Shown: piece by piece, positions 46,148 through 57,138 of the stretch
Layout: each line of letters starts with the position of its first letter
Position numbering within the stretch: the stretch's first letter is position 1
NCBI RefSeq assembly: GCF_018446385.1
Contig: NC_055986.1
Location: 81,057,659 to 81,121,658, forward strand
DNA length: 64,000 nt
Source: Zingiber officinale
Lineage: Eukaryota; Streptophyta; Magnoliopsida; Zingiberales; Zingiberaceae
Reading direction: 5' to 3'
Position numbers and translations under genes: made by a program
The notes under the pieces: generated by a model
The model's database searches: none
Told to the model about the DNA's origin: nothing
Seen by the model: the letters and a program-made list of their open reading frames with translations, nothing else

Positions 46148-47726
46148 GCGGAGGAAGAAGCACCGCACGTGGTCCTCGCGGTCACCGACGGCGACAGCAT
46201 GTTCATTAATAATTTATTCTCTTTAAATTAGCTTAGAAACATAGATATAAAATAATCGAATCATCTTTTACCATATAAATCCAATTTTAATCGTGTTGCA
46301 CGGTTAAATTAAGGATCGGCCGATTCAGAATTGGGTCAATGCCGAATCGAAGCTACGGTGGTCAATGCCGAATCGAAGCTTATAAAGCTTGGATTTGGCG
46401 CTTCGTCGCGCTTCGCGCTTTTTAAAATATTACGTCTGAGTATATCTTCTTTTATATCTTGACCACTCACATTAATAACTAATACTATGTAAGTGGTCAA
46501 GATATAAGTGAAGATATAGTCAGACGTGTTGAATTTCGATCTAAAATTTTATATGACAATACCTTATATCTTAATTATCGTACAGTTCCGAAGGGAGACT
46601 ATTACGATTGAATTTAGAACCGTCAATTCAGGGTTATCATCATTCAAAAATATTATTATTTAAAAATATTATATATATATATGAACCTTAGAAATATCGC
46701 TATAAGTATTTCCTTATATCTCGAGTATTAGAACTTTTTTGAAATTTACCATCGGTAAATTGAATATCATGATCCTCATTCAGCTTGATTATTTCCGTAC
46801 TTCTCCGAGATCAAGACGATAAACCTCCTCCTTCATTATAATTGGAGAATTGACGTTGAAAGTGATTAAAATTTCAGAATTGAAAGATGAGAGTTGAAAA
46901 AATATATGGAATTTAGACCTGACCCCGCCCATGGTCTAAATCGCACCTGGCCAGGATCCCGAACCGGGTCAACGGGTTGAGTACCCGTTGACCCGATTCT
47001 GGTTCAAAAACCATAACCGGCTCAGCTAGGTGTCGAGCCTGTTATGGTTCCACCTCTCTAAAAATTACCAATTGGTGGTTAATCGTCGGTTTGAACTAGT
47101 GGTTCAATCATATATTTTTTTTAGTATTGAACCATTGGAACCCGTGGTTACGATCGTTGGAACTAGTCATTGGAATGAAAAATGATTTTTTTGTATTTTT
47201 TTATGGTTAAAATTATTTGACCATTTTTTAATTAATGACTACGATTTAGTGTTCATTACTCTCCAAACTCTATAAATAAAGAACTCATTTTATTATTTTT
47301 ACTCGCATTTTCTCTACTTATTCTCAATTCCGTAATCTCTACATGCTTTCGACTTCAATTCTATACACTTTTGACTTCCTCTTCTGAGTTCCGACTACAA
47401 TGGAAGGAGACTGAGGGCAGGAAGGAGGCCGAGGGCAAGGAAGTTCATCTTCATCATCTCGATCTCGGAGGGGCAAGGAAATAGTGAACTCGAACATTCA
47501 ATCTATCGATGATAAAACAATGCAAATTCCGAATTCGATCGTGACACCCAAAACACAAGAAAGTATCAATGAAATTACTTCTAAGGTTTAGGAAGTTCCT
47601 TCTTTAAAATTTTCTATTTTTATTAAACATGTAATGTACTTGCGCTTGTAGATAGAGACTCGCTTTTATAGTGTTACTTTTACTCTCCACATAAATCTTG
47701 ATGTATTTCCTAAAAAGGACCAACCC
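46148..47726. other. Intergenic sequence between the Harbinger element and element F
   Basis: Contains a GC-rich scrap (46148-46200), a direct repeat of GGTCAATGCCGAATCGAAGCT (46334-46380), a long hairpin (46432-46527), and a stem GGGTCAACGGG/CCCGTTGACCC (46966-46998) in a region rich in GAACCGG/GGTTC words (46900-47180). The last part could be the GC-rich end of another hAT-like element, with a possible start near 47400. No gene recognised. Confidence 0.4.
46432..46527. repeat. Long near-perfect hairpin (MITE or small-RNA-type foldback)
   Basis: Arms of about 37 bp begin ACGTCTGAGTATATCTTC on one side and, as complement, ACGTCTGACTATATCTTC on the other. Both continue to TATATCTTGACCACT, with about three mismatches and a loop of roughly 22 nt. 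The size and pairing would suit a small MITE or a small-RNA precursor; neither is demonstrated. Confidence 0.8.
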
Positions 47727-48856
47727 TGTTGGTGCGGGAAGCATCCGACGATCGAACCTAAATTTTGATAATGGCAAAGGATTCAAAGTTAAGATTATTT
47801 GTGATCTAATGTGCTGAATGAGCTTACAGGAAAAGTCCTAAGTTAACTTAAACAAAAGTCCTAGCTGTGGTTAGGCAGGCAGGAAAACCCTAGGGGGTGG
47901 TAACCTTAGGCGGAAAGCCTTGGTGGATCGAAGTTTTCGGGCAAAAGTCCTAGAGTCGGATACTCTAGGTGGAAAGTCCTGGTGTCGCGAACTAGGTGAA
48001 AGACTGGACGGGTCGTGGAGCGGACGTCCAGCAGAAAGACCTGAAGACTCGGGCGCTGAGCAAAAGTCCAGTCAGTCTGGAGGACAGGATTGACAACAAG
48101 TATACTCTCCTGAGTTGAGTAGGTGAGGACGTGTTCCCCGGTGAGGGAACATTAAGCATCGGTTCGACCTAGAGTTTCTACGAAACTCAAAGTCAGAAAT
48201 AGGACAGTCGAAGGCTGTAACATTTCTTATATTCTATATTATTTTATGCTTGGACTAACTTTGTTTTGTAGAAAATAAAGTTGCTGGAGAAAACAGGTCT
48301 GGGCGCCTGGAAGGGATCCGGGCGCCTGGAGTTGGCCCGGGCGCCCCGAACCCAAAATCTATCGGGAAGTTGACGTGGCGCACGCGGAGTGGTTGAGCCA
48401 CATGGTCTAGGCGCCCGGAGGGGTTCTGGGTGCCCGAAATAACCTATTTAAGGAGCATCGACCAGAAGTTGTAGAACAACTCAACGATCAACTCTTGCTT
48501 CTTCGAGTTGCTTAGAAAATGCCTCCACGACATCCAAAAACTCCGACGACGATCCTTTTAGAAGAATTTCTTTCAAGAGTCGTCGGTATTGTTTTCATTT
48601 CAAGTTTCTTTTGCACTTCAATTATAATCCCTTGTAATCTTTCAATTGATTAGTATTTGCCCATCGAAAGGACTCTTACGTGTGGGTCTTGTAGTAGGAG
48701 TTGCCACGGCTCCAAACCAAGTAAAAAATCTTGGTGCCTTTGTTCTTTGTGTTTGTCTTTATTTCCATTCGCTATGTATTTACTTTAAGATTTTTGAAAC
48801 GAACGAAAAGTGAAAGTCATGAGCCCTATCCTCCCCCCTCTAGCGCTTTCGATTCA
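47727..48856 (+). repeat. 5' LTR of element F
   Basis: TGTTGGTGCGGG start, end near GATTCA just before the primer-binding site. It contains GTCCTAG/AACCCTAGG phrases, GGGCGCCTGGA inverted repeats, TATA box CTATTTAAG and the terminal CCCCCCTCTAGC motif. The 5 bp before it are AACCC; the partner duplication cannot be seen. Confidence 0.8.
48296..48451 (+). promoter_or_regulatory. GGCGCCTGGA inverted repeats plus TATA box of LTR F
   Basis: Units such as GGGCGCCTGGAAGGGATCCGG, GGGCGCCCCGAAC and GGCGCCCGGAGGGG fill 48300-48435. CTATTTAAGG follows, with the TATA core at 48445-48451. The motif resembles that of family C although the rest of the LTR differs. Confidence 0.7.
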
Positions 48857-48861
48857 AGAAT

Positions 48862-48873
48862 TGGTATCAGAGC
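48862..48873 (+). other. Primer-binding site of element F
   Basis: TGGTATCAGAGC, an exact complement of the initiator-Met tRNA 3' end, 5 bp after the LTR. Confidence 0.93.
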
Positions 48874-49681
48874 GGGGTCGCTTCGATTTGGTGCAACCAC
48901 CAGGTAAGCACATTTTTCGTGGTGATTTTTAGTTTTTCGGAGTCGATCGAAATCGGTATTCTTGCCGCCCTCTGATTTTTTTCGTAATCGAATTTTTCTC
49001 GAAGTTGGTGCAACACCACTCGAGATCGCATGTTAGTTTTTCTTTTAACCCGCACTACTAATCTAGGATCAACTCCTGGGACAAGTTTTTTTGTTGTTTT
49101 CCTTGTGCAAGTTTCTATGACTCTTCAAGAAGGATACAGTACAACCCCACTTCCTCTCTTTACTGGAGAAGACTTCGGCTACTGGAAGGGCCAAATGGAG
49201 CTGTATCTTCAAACTCATTTCGAAGTATGGATGATCGTCAAAATTGGTCTGGAACTCCCAACTGACGGTGCTGGAAAGCCAATACCATACGAGAACTGGG
49301 ATGCAACTTTGATAAAGAAAGTAGAAGCCAACGCCAAGACGACATGCACCCTCCAATGTGGACTGACGAAAGAGGAGTTGAACCATGTCGGCCCGTTCTC
49401 GAGCGCCAAAGAACTATGGGAGAAGCTGATTGAATTACATGAAGGAATATCCGACACCAAGATAAGTAAGAGGGATCTCATCCTTAACAAATTATATAAT
49501 ATAAAATTACAGGAAGGTAAAACAGCGAGCCAATTGCATACACGCATTCAAGACCTCCTCAACGGTCTTTACGCAATAGGACAAAAGGTAGAAAATAGAG
49601 ACATAATCAGGTACTCACTTAATGCTTTCTCAAGGACTACTTTGTGGGCATCCATGGTAGATGCTTACAAGGTATCCAAGG

Positions 49682-51541
49682 TGTTAGGACCGATATGCCT
49701 GCTAGAGGGGGGGGGGGGTGAATAGCGTTTTGTCGCTTCATCGATTGCTTTTTCTTGATAATATGCAGCGGAATACTAATACAAACACAACCAACGCTAA
49801 CTCAAGGATTTACTTGGTATCCACCTCAAGAAGAGGTGACTAATCCAAGGATCCACACACCAAGCACACACCTCCACTATGAAACACTCCTTTTCGGTAG
49901 CAGCCGAAGGCGGAGAAGCCTTACACCAACACCTCACAACAAGAGTCACTCAAACAAGAAGAAAATACACAAGTGTATAAAATAAAACCTCTCCTTACTT
50001 GATCTTGCTGATGTAGGTTGCCTCTTGAACCTTGGAGATGCACCCCAAGAGCCTTCAAGAATTAGCAGTGAAGATCTGAAAGCTCATGTGAAGAATCGCA
50101 AAAAAATCACAAGAGAAATAGCAAAGATCTGGCAGGAAGAAGAACGCAAAGTTCTGGCGAAGAAAACAATTCACCCAGGCTTTATACAGTGCTCCCAATC
50201 GATCCAAATTAGTCCCAATCGATTGGCACATCACATCTGCACAATCCCAGCCGTCCATTACTCGTTTCCTGCTCAACGGTCACTTCCCAATCGATCGTCC
50301 GATCGATTGGGACCATCTGAATCGATCGGTCGATCGATTCAAACCCATTCTGTGCTCTCGCGTCGGCGCGAGAGCTTCTCCTCCCCAATCGATCGACCGA
50401 TCAATTGGTAGATCCCAATCGATCGCTCGATCGATTGAGAAAGCTTCTGTGCTTGCGAGTAATGCTCCCAATTGATCGATCGATCGATTGGAGTCGTCCC
50501 ACACTCGCAGCACACTCCAATCGATCGACCGATCGATTGGACACTGGTTCAATCAATTGACCGATCGATTGGACACTGGTTCAATCGATCGACTGATCGA
50601 TTGGACACTGGTTTAATTGATCGACCGATTAATTGAACACCCTGAACTTGCCTCAAACTCAAGTTCAAGGTCCCAAACCTAACTCCTGGTCAACCATGAC
50701 CCGTTGGGTATCCATGCCTAACATTTGGCCAACACCCGACCGACCTTGAACTAGCCTTCTAGCGTCCTCCATCAGCCTTACGTCCCTCGGATATCTCCCA
50801 TCCTTCACGCCTTGCCTTCAGGAGCTTCCTTCGGCCTTATCCTAGTTGTCGGATTATACACCACACTCGATCAATCTTGAACTAGCCTTCTAGCCTCCTC
50901 CATCAGCCTTGCGTCCCTCGGATATCTCCCATCCTTCACGCCTTGCCTTCAGGAGCTTCCTTCGGCCTCATCCTAGTTATTGAGTTCTCATTGCCAAGTC
51001 ACACTAGGACTTACCTTGCCAAGACCACATGCTTGGACTTTCAACCTTTGCCAAGATCACACTTGGACTTTCTCAATTGTCTGGCTCCTCACCAGGACTT
51101 TCTCCCTTTGCTAAGATCACTTGGACTTTCTCAATTGCCTGATCTCACTTATCAGGACTTTCGCCACCAAGTCTAGTCAACACTAACCTACTTGACTTCT
51201 CTCTTGCCTAACTTTCAGTTAGGACTTTCCCAGATGCCTAAACTCCAGTTAGGACTTTCCCATTGCCTAAACTCCAGTTAGAACTTCTCCACTGCCTAAC
51301 CTCCAGTTAGGACTTCCAGACACCTAACCTCTAGTTAGGACTTACCCAGTCAAGTCTCCTGTCATCCCTGACCTACTTGACTTGTCTTCTTCTTAACTTG
51401 GTCAACCCTTTGACCATCTCCACAACCGGACGATTGCCCTAGCAATCTCAATATATTGTCAAACATCAAAACTCAAATCTCGACTCAAGCTTGACTCAAC
51501 TCAAGCTTAGTCAAACTTGACCTAGGAAAATTGACCCAACA
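49682..51541 (-). mobile_element. Solo LTR D2 (family D), nested in gag of F
   Basis: Plus-strand ends TGTTAGGACC ... GACCCAACA with perfect target-site duplications CAAGG (49677-49681 and 51542-51546). 1860 bp, opposite orientation to F. In minus-strand sense it has the family start with GAGTCAAGCTTGAG, GTTAGGAAGTCC/AGTCCTAACT tandem units (51190-51340), the inverted-repeat array, a TATA box, a leader and a terminal CTATTCACCCCCCCCCCCC (a 13-nt G run on the plus strand near 49709). Frames across 49755-50411 and 50943-51176 are not genes. Confidence 0.93.
50181..50640 (-). promoter_or_regulatory. CGATCGACCGATCG inverted-repeat array plus TATA box of LTR D2
   Basis: About ten palindromes of the form CAATCGATCGACCGATCGATTG spaced 30-50 bp apart (50198-50640). 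The one at 50519-50540 is near-perfect, and the last units decay to AATTGATCGACCGATTAATT. In minus-strand sense they are followed at once by CTGTATAAAGCC (TATA, plus-strand 50181-50190). Confidence 0.85.
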
Positions 51542-52646
51542 CAAGGATCTCTCCAATTAAACTAGACGAGTTGTTTGCTGAATTTGAATTATATGAACAA
51601 GTTAACGCTCGATCGATCGAGAAGGGTATAACTTTAATTGTAGGTACAAGCAAACAAAAAGCAAGACGTAAAATCGAACCAGAGTTAGAAGAAGAACCAG
51701 ATTCAGAAGATGACGACGATGAACTCACGACCGAACTCATCAACTTAGTGAGAAAACTCTACAAAAAGAAGAAGGGCTTCAACAAGAAGGACATCAAGAA
51801 GGTGATCCAGTTCAAAGAGGCCTAACCAAGCTCAAAGATGAAGTTCGAAGTAATCTGCTACGGTTGCAATCAAAAGGGACATATCAAAGCAAATTCTCCG
51901 AATCAAAAGGATGCGAAGAAGCAAAGAAAGAAGAAAGCTCTGAATGCGACTTGGGATGAGTCTTCTTCAGAAGAATCCGATGATGAAGAGCTCGAACAAA
52001 CGAGCTACCTTGCACTGACGGCACAGGACCAAGTCAACGAATCCAGAAGCGAGAACGAATCGGAAGCTGAGTTCGAGAGAAGCCACGGATCCGTATCCAT
52101 TTCTGAAGAGTCTAACCCCTCTATAAGTACTTCTCGGTTATATAACTTAGTTAATTATCTGATGCATAAATTAGCTAAATCTAACATTCGGATCAAATCA
52201 CTTCTAAAGGAGGTAACAACCCTTAAAGAAGTGACTATCTCCAAATCCTTGGCTGACCCGATTCAGACTGGAACCTCAACTCAAGTCCAAAGTTTGAGGA
52301 AGAGAATTCCAACATGAAAACTCAAGTCAAGGATTTGAAGATTGCATTGGAACGATTTACAATGGGTTCCAAGAATCTTGACTTGATTCTTGGAAAACAG
52401 AAGGCCGTATACAATCGATCAGGACTAGGATTTAGAACAAAAAGAAAATACCGTTCATATCTGTCACTTGTTAACAGACCAAATAGAATGGTAGTCCAAG
52501 CATGGGTACCTAAGTCTAACTTAACCAATCAAGTTGGACTTGGTCAGTATTGGGTCCCCAAGGATCAAGTACATTACCTTGATAGACCATATCGACGCTA
52601 TGATCCAGGGGGAGCCAATAGAAAAACTGTCTTTATAAATAAATAG

Positions 52647-53395
52647 AATTGTTTGATGATTGTTATTTTCTGCTTTATTTTTATGCATGCTTAGATTAGG
52701 CTAGATTAAGGACCTAGGCGTAATTTACACTTGATTAGTTAAACCTAGGGATTTCAAAAAGAAAATCAAATATATATAATTTCTTTGAAAGACTCTATTT
52801 AGAAGTGGTGGATGATCCTATATCCAAGAAGGCCTAGTGCCTCGCCACAACCTAGGAGCCGATCCTTGAAATGTCTATTTAATTGACTAATTGGAAAACC
52901 TAAGTCTAACTCAAATATAAATTATTCCTTAAACATAATCTAAATTAAAGATAACCATGTCACAAAAATACATAAGGTTCCCTGATTGATAACTTAGAAT
53001 CGGGTGAGATGGATCTAGATTGAACTTAGTTGAATTTAATTAAACCTAATTTAAATCTTAATTCAATTTAATCAACGTAATTTATCTTTATCTAATTAAT
53101 TAACTTAACTATTTAATTAGCTTTTCAAATTAATTGACTTAACTATTTAATTCACTTAATGTAATTAATTAACTTAACTATTTAATTAACTTATCAAATA
53201 AATTAAACTTAACTTAATTTTCAACTTAATTAAACTTATCTAATAGATCAAATTAACTTAATTAACTAACTTAATGAAATTAACTTAATTAACTAACTTG
53301 ATCAAATTGACTTAATCTAATTAAGTAACTTAAATATTTAATTAACTTAATTTAATTAATTGACGTAACTATTTAATTCAATTAATCTAACCAAG
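52647..53395. other. AT-rich filler of element F where pol is missing
   Basis: After the gag stop comes about 340 bp with a 'ggcctagtgcctcgccacaa' phrase (also recognisable near 16890 in element C). Then 52990-53395 is made of TTAATTAACTTAACTATT words. No protease, integrase or RT remains. Confidence 0.75.
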
Positions 53396-53620
53396 AACTC
53401 AATTCATCACTCAAGAACTAAACATATAGAAGTAAAATATCATTTTGTAAGGGATCACGTAGCTAAGGGTGATGTTGTGCTTAACTATGTTGAGTCCAAA
53501 TCAAACTTGGCTGACATATTCATAAAACCCTTACCTGAACTTGGGTTCAGTGCACTTAGAAGACAAATAGGGATGTGCTTAGTATATAATAGAACTTATT
53601 TCTGCTTACTATGTTTTTAA
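53396..53620 (+). pseudogene. C-terminal end of copia RNase H in element F
   Basis: 75 codons ending in TAA. NSIHHSRTKHIEVKYHFVRD, then VAKGDVVLNYVESKSNLADI and FIKPLPELGFSALRRQIGMC are the standard end of Ty1-copia pol (RNase H active-site His region and KPL tail). The sequence is undamaged but has no upstream pol, so it records a large internal deletion and not gradual decay. Confidence 0.9.
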
Positions 53621-53769
53621 ATCAGTTTGCTTTTAAAATTGTCCTTAAAAATTCTAGGAAAAATAGTTTTCAAAATCCCAATTTTGTTAGTTTTCAAAAA
53701 TTTAGACTTAGCCTAGAAATGTACCCTCTAGAAATCATGTACCCCTAGATTTCAGCCAGAGCATCTTAT

Positions 53770-55601
53770 TGTTAGCTAGAGCCCTAGAGCCAATCATTTG
53801 ATGATTGTATTTTGGACTTATTGTATCATATTCTATATAAATAAAAGACATTTTGATTTTGGTTATTATACTTACTTGTATTGGTGCCAAATAAACTAAG
53901 TATAATAATGTCCTTGAGTAGACGGTTCTCACCTATATCAATCGGTTAGTTGAACCGATAGTGAGATGATATAGGGAACACTACTCTTAATCATTCCTAG
54001 TCGAGTATTAACATTCAGGGACAATGTTAATGCAATAAGACTAGCATGTAGGTCAACTTGATGACTTGATCTCACAAGTCATGGATATAGAGATATCAAG
54101 TTGACACATGAGTATACATTAGAGAATGTATACTGAATGACTTGCCATGAGAAAGTATCATGGATCGTTATATGAGTGTCATATACTTTCTCATGTGGCT
54201 ATTAGTATGACTACTAGTCCTTAGACCTGAAGTCACCATAGATCCCTACATAAGGAGTTATGTACTTTGGTTTCGTCAAACGTCACCCGTAACTGGGTGG
54301 ACTATAAAGACGATTACTGGGTATATAACAAATTATGCAGAGGGATGTGAGTGATGTAGATGAGATCTATCCCTCCTATATGACGGGAGAGACATCGGTA
54401 TTCTTGATAGAGTGAGACCACGAAGTGCATGGCCATGCCCAAATGAGTCAATATAGGATATTGAGCTCATTTGATTTAGTGAGTCTACTTAGAGTTCAAG
54501 ATTTAGATTGGTCAGAGGATGACACGGTCTATGCCTCACATTGATCAATCTAGATGTCTAGGATAGAAGGACACTTGTCATATTTTGTGAGGAGTCACAA
54601 TTAGTAGTCACAAGGTGATGTCGGATCTCGACATTCTTGTAACTTGGGTAGTAATGATGTGTTGCTAGATACCGCTCATTACTTATGCTCCTAAATGGGT
54701 TTAGGGCATTGCCAACGTTACAAGAACCTATAGGGTCACACACTAAGGACAATTAGATGGAGATTAGGTTCATATGATGAACCAAGAGGATTAGATTCAT
54801 TTGATAAATCAAATTGGATTAAGAGTAATCCTAATTGGGCTAACTTGAGTTGGACTCAAGTGGATTCATGTATTCAATGAGTCTAATTTAGATTATGACT
54901 CATTAAATCAACTTAATTTAATGAATTAGATTCATTATATTAAGTTGGCTTGAATCAAATGGTTAGATTAGATCAACCATGGAAGAGATTTGGTCAAGTT
55001 TGACTTGACTTGAGAGAAAGATTAAAAGTCAAGTTTGACTTGACTTTATGCCACCTCATTGGTGAGTTGGCATTGATGTGGACCAATGATGTTACTCCAC
55101 ATCATCATGGGTGCCACCTCATGGAAGTTACAAAGCCATTCTCTTTAATGGCTTCACATTAATTGCAATTAATGCAATTAATTTGGGGTTGCACATGGAG
55201 AAGTGGCCGGCCACATTTTTGAATGAAATGGATTCATTTTTCATTCAAGTGGTATTATTGCATCTTCTTCCTCTCAAGCTCTCCCTCTCCTCCTTCCTTG
55301 GCCGAACCACATAGGTGCTAGCACACCTTGGTTTTTGGTCACCACCACCTAGTGTGTTCGTGTGGATACGTGTAGAGAGTTGTCTACATTGACAACTTCG
55401 AGATCCGGCGTACCGAGGACGAGAGGGATACGCAAAAAGGGCACGCAACAAGGGTAAAGATCTTCATCATGTAGATCTAGAAGTTTTGTAACTCGTACTC
55501 GTATGTTTTTGAATTTTTCTTCGCACGAGATCCGTTGGCTAGGGTGATTCGGGATTTCCGCGACGCGAAAAAGCGGTTTTCGCGGCCCGAAAAACCCAAC
55601 A
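53770..55601 (+). repeat. 5' LTR of element G
   Basis: 1832 bp. TATATAAATA at 53834-53843 is a candidate TATA box. No inverted-repeat block of the kind in families B-F is present. Short open frames on both strands recur identically in the 3' LTR and have no recognisable domains. Confidence 0.95.
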
Positions 55602-55602
55602 G

Positions 55603-55614
55603 TGGTATCAGAGC
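55603..55614 (+). other. Primer-binding site of element G
   Basis: TGGTATCAGAGC, one base after the 5' LTR; exact initiator-Met tRNA complement. Confidence 0.95.
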
Positions 55615-57138
55615 CACGTACGAAGCTTGTACGAGTTTAATTTGATTTTTATGAAAAATTAAAGCTTCTGTACATTTCTGTAAATTTATGATTTTTATAG
55701 TTTTAAGAGTAATATTTCTCGTAGAAGCGAAGCACAAGTGTTTATACACTTGTAGGCTTCGACTACCGAGAAGTTTTTCCCAAAACGGCATTGTTTCGAC
55801 CCAAATCTTTTTGGGACAGCGGGATAAGGTGCTCTTGGATCACTTAGGAGCAACTCGCGATGGTTAGATCGCGGGTAGGGGTACTGCCCCTAACCGCGCA
55901 AGGGAATTTGCTCTGCGATTGCGCCCGAAATCGCTAATCGGGACCGCCGGGAAAAATTTACTCATAAAATCTGTAAAATTATGAAAAATTACAGAAAAAT
56001 TAAAGAAAAATTAAAGAAATATATAATTTTGAATTATATATTAATTTTGTGATAGTCATGGCCCAAACGACCCAAATTAGATTTGGAAATGTGTGTGTAA
56101 TTCATAATACGGCCTGCGCGCCGTTATTTGTGTTTGCGTGTGCTGTTTATTTTTCGCGACCTGCGCGTCGTGCCTTTCTTTTATTCTGGTTGTAAATTAG
56201 ATTTAGACTAGAATATAACTCGAGTTTCAAAATTGTAATGTACAAAATTGGAGCTGTGGAAGGTCCACTCGAGACGGAGTTACGAGGAAGGCGCGAGCAA
56301 CACAAGGTGGTCAAAAGGAAGGCGCTTGAGAAGTTGACCTTAGGTTGACCATCCGTGATTGGCTTGAGAAGATCGTAGTAAGGCCATGACTAATCACAAA
56401 ACTTAGTTAATTACTTGTGTATATGATGCATGTTTAATTAAGTAATTAATTAGTGCCTAGCGATTAAGATTAGATCTAAATCGTGCACAAGATGCACCCT
56501 TACGATTAGATTAGATCTACATTATGTACAAGATGCACTCTATCTATTAGATTAGATCTATTTCGTATATATGATACAACATCATTTAGATAAGATCTAA
56601 ATCACGATAACTCAAAATGCCTACCATGCCGTGATACCTACCACTACCTCGATCGCATGATGTTGTTGAATCTGCCAAAGCAGAGCAACACATACTATCT
56701 TGGTAGGGTACGGAGGGACAATCTTGGTCCCGCCTATCAATGCATAGGTGAGTACATCTCAATTAGATTGAGTATTCCTAGTTAACTCGGTTGGATCGAG
56801 TATAACTATAGGCATTCTTCCAACGGTTGGAAAGTTAGGTCAAAATCACATATATATTAACTCTCGGGCGTATTAGCCAAAGCTAACTCGAGTTTTAATA
56901 TAAATGTGGATTTTGATTCCATAAACAAGAGTTGCATAGAGATGTAATTGGTAATCGTTACCTACCGATCATACTAAGTCTTGGGCGTATTAGCCAAAGC
57001 TAACTCAAGGGTTAGTATGATGTGGATCTTGTCCCACATGAATTATAGAATTTAGTGGGAGCATTATTTAGTTAAAGGCCTAATTAAATGATTAAGAATA
57101 TGATATTTATTTCTGCATTTATTTCTGTTATAGATTCC
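55615..57138 (+). other. Leader region of element G
   Basis: Non-coding sequence between the primer-binding site and gag. Internal repeats are GGGCGTATTAGCCAAAGCTA (56866-56886 and 56984-57003) and AGATTAGATCTA phrases (56460-56590). The packaging signal would be expected here; none can be identified by eye. Confidence 0.6.

Larger units (their letters stand above)
49117..52646 (+). pseudogene. gag of element F, split by solo LTR D2
   Basis: Start chosen at 49117 (MTLQEGYSTTPLPLFTGEDF); the upstream in-frame ATG at 49030 lies in the leader. The capsid region runs to 49676 (TLQCGLTKEELNHVGPFSSA, ELWEKLIELHEG) and resumes after LTR D2 at 51547 (LDELFAEFELYEQV, acidic EPELEEEPDSEDDDDE). An in-frame stop comes at 51823. 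The zinc knuckle follows with its last Cys changed to Ser (CYGCNQKGHIKANS, 51856-51897). Then KKALNATWDESSSEES, a frameshift at about 52315, GSKNLDLILGKQKAVYNRSG, VPKSNLTNQVGLGQYWVPK and the stop after NRKTVFINK. One stop, one frameshift, one lost zinc ligand and the insertion make it non-functional. Confidence 0.88.
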
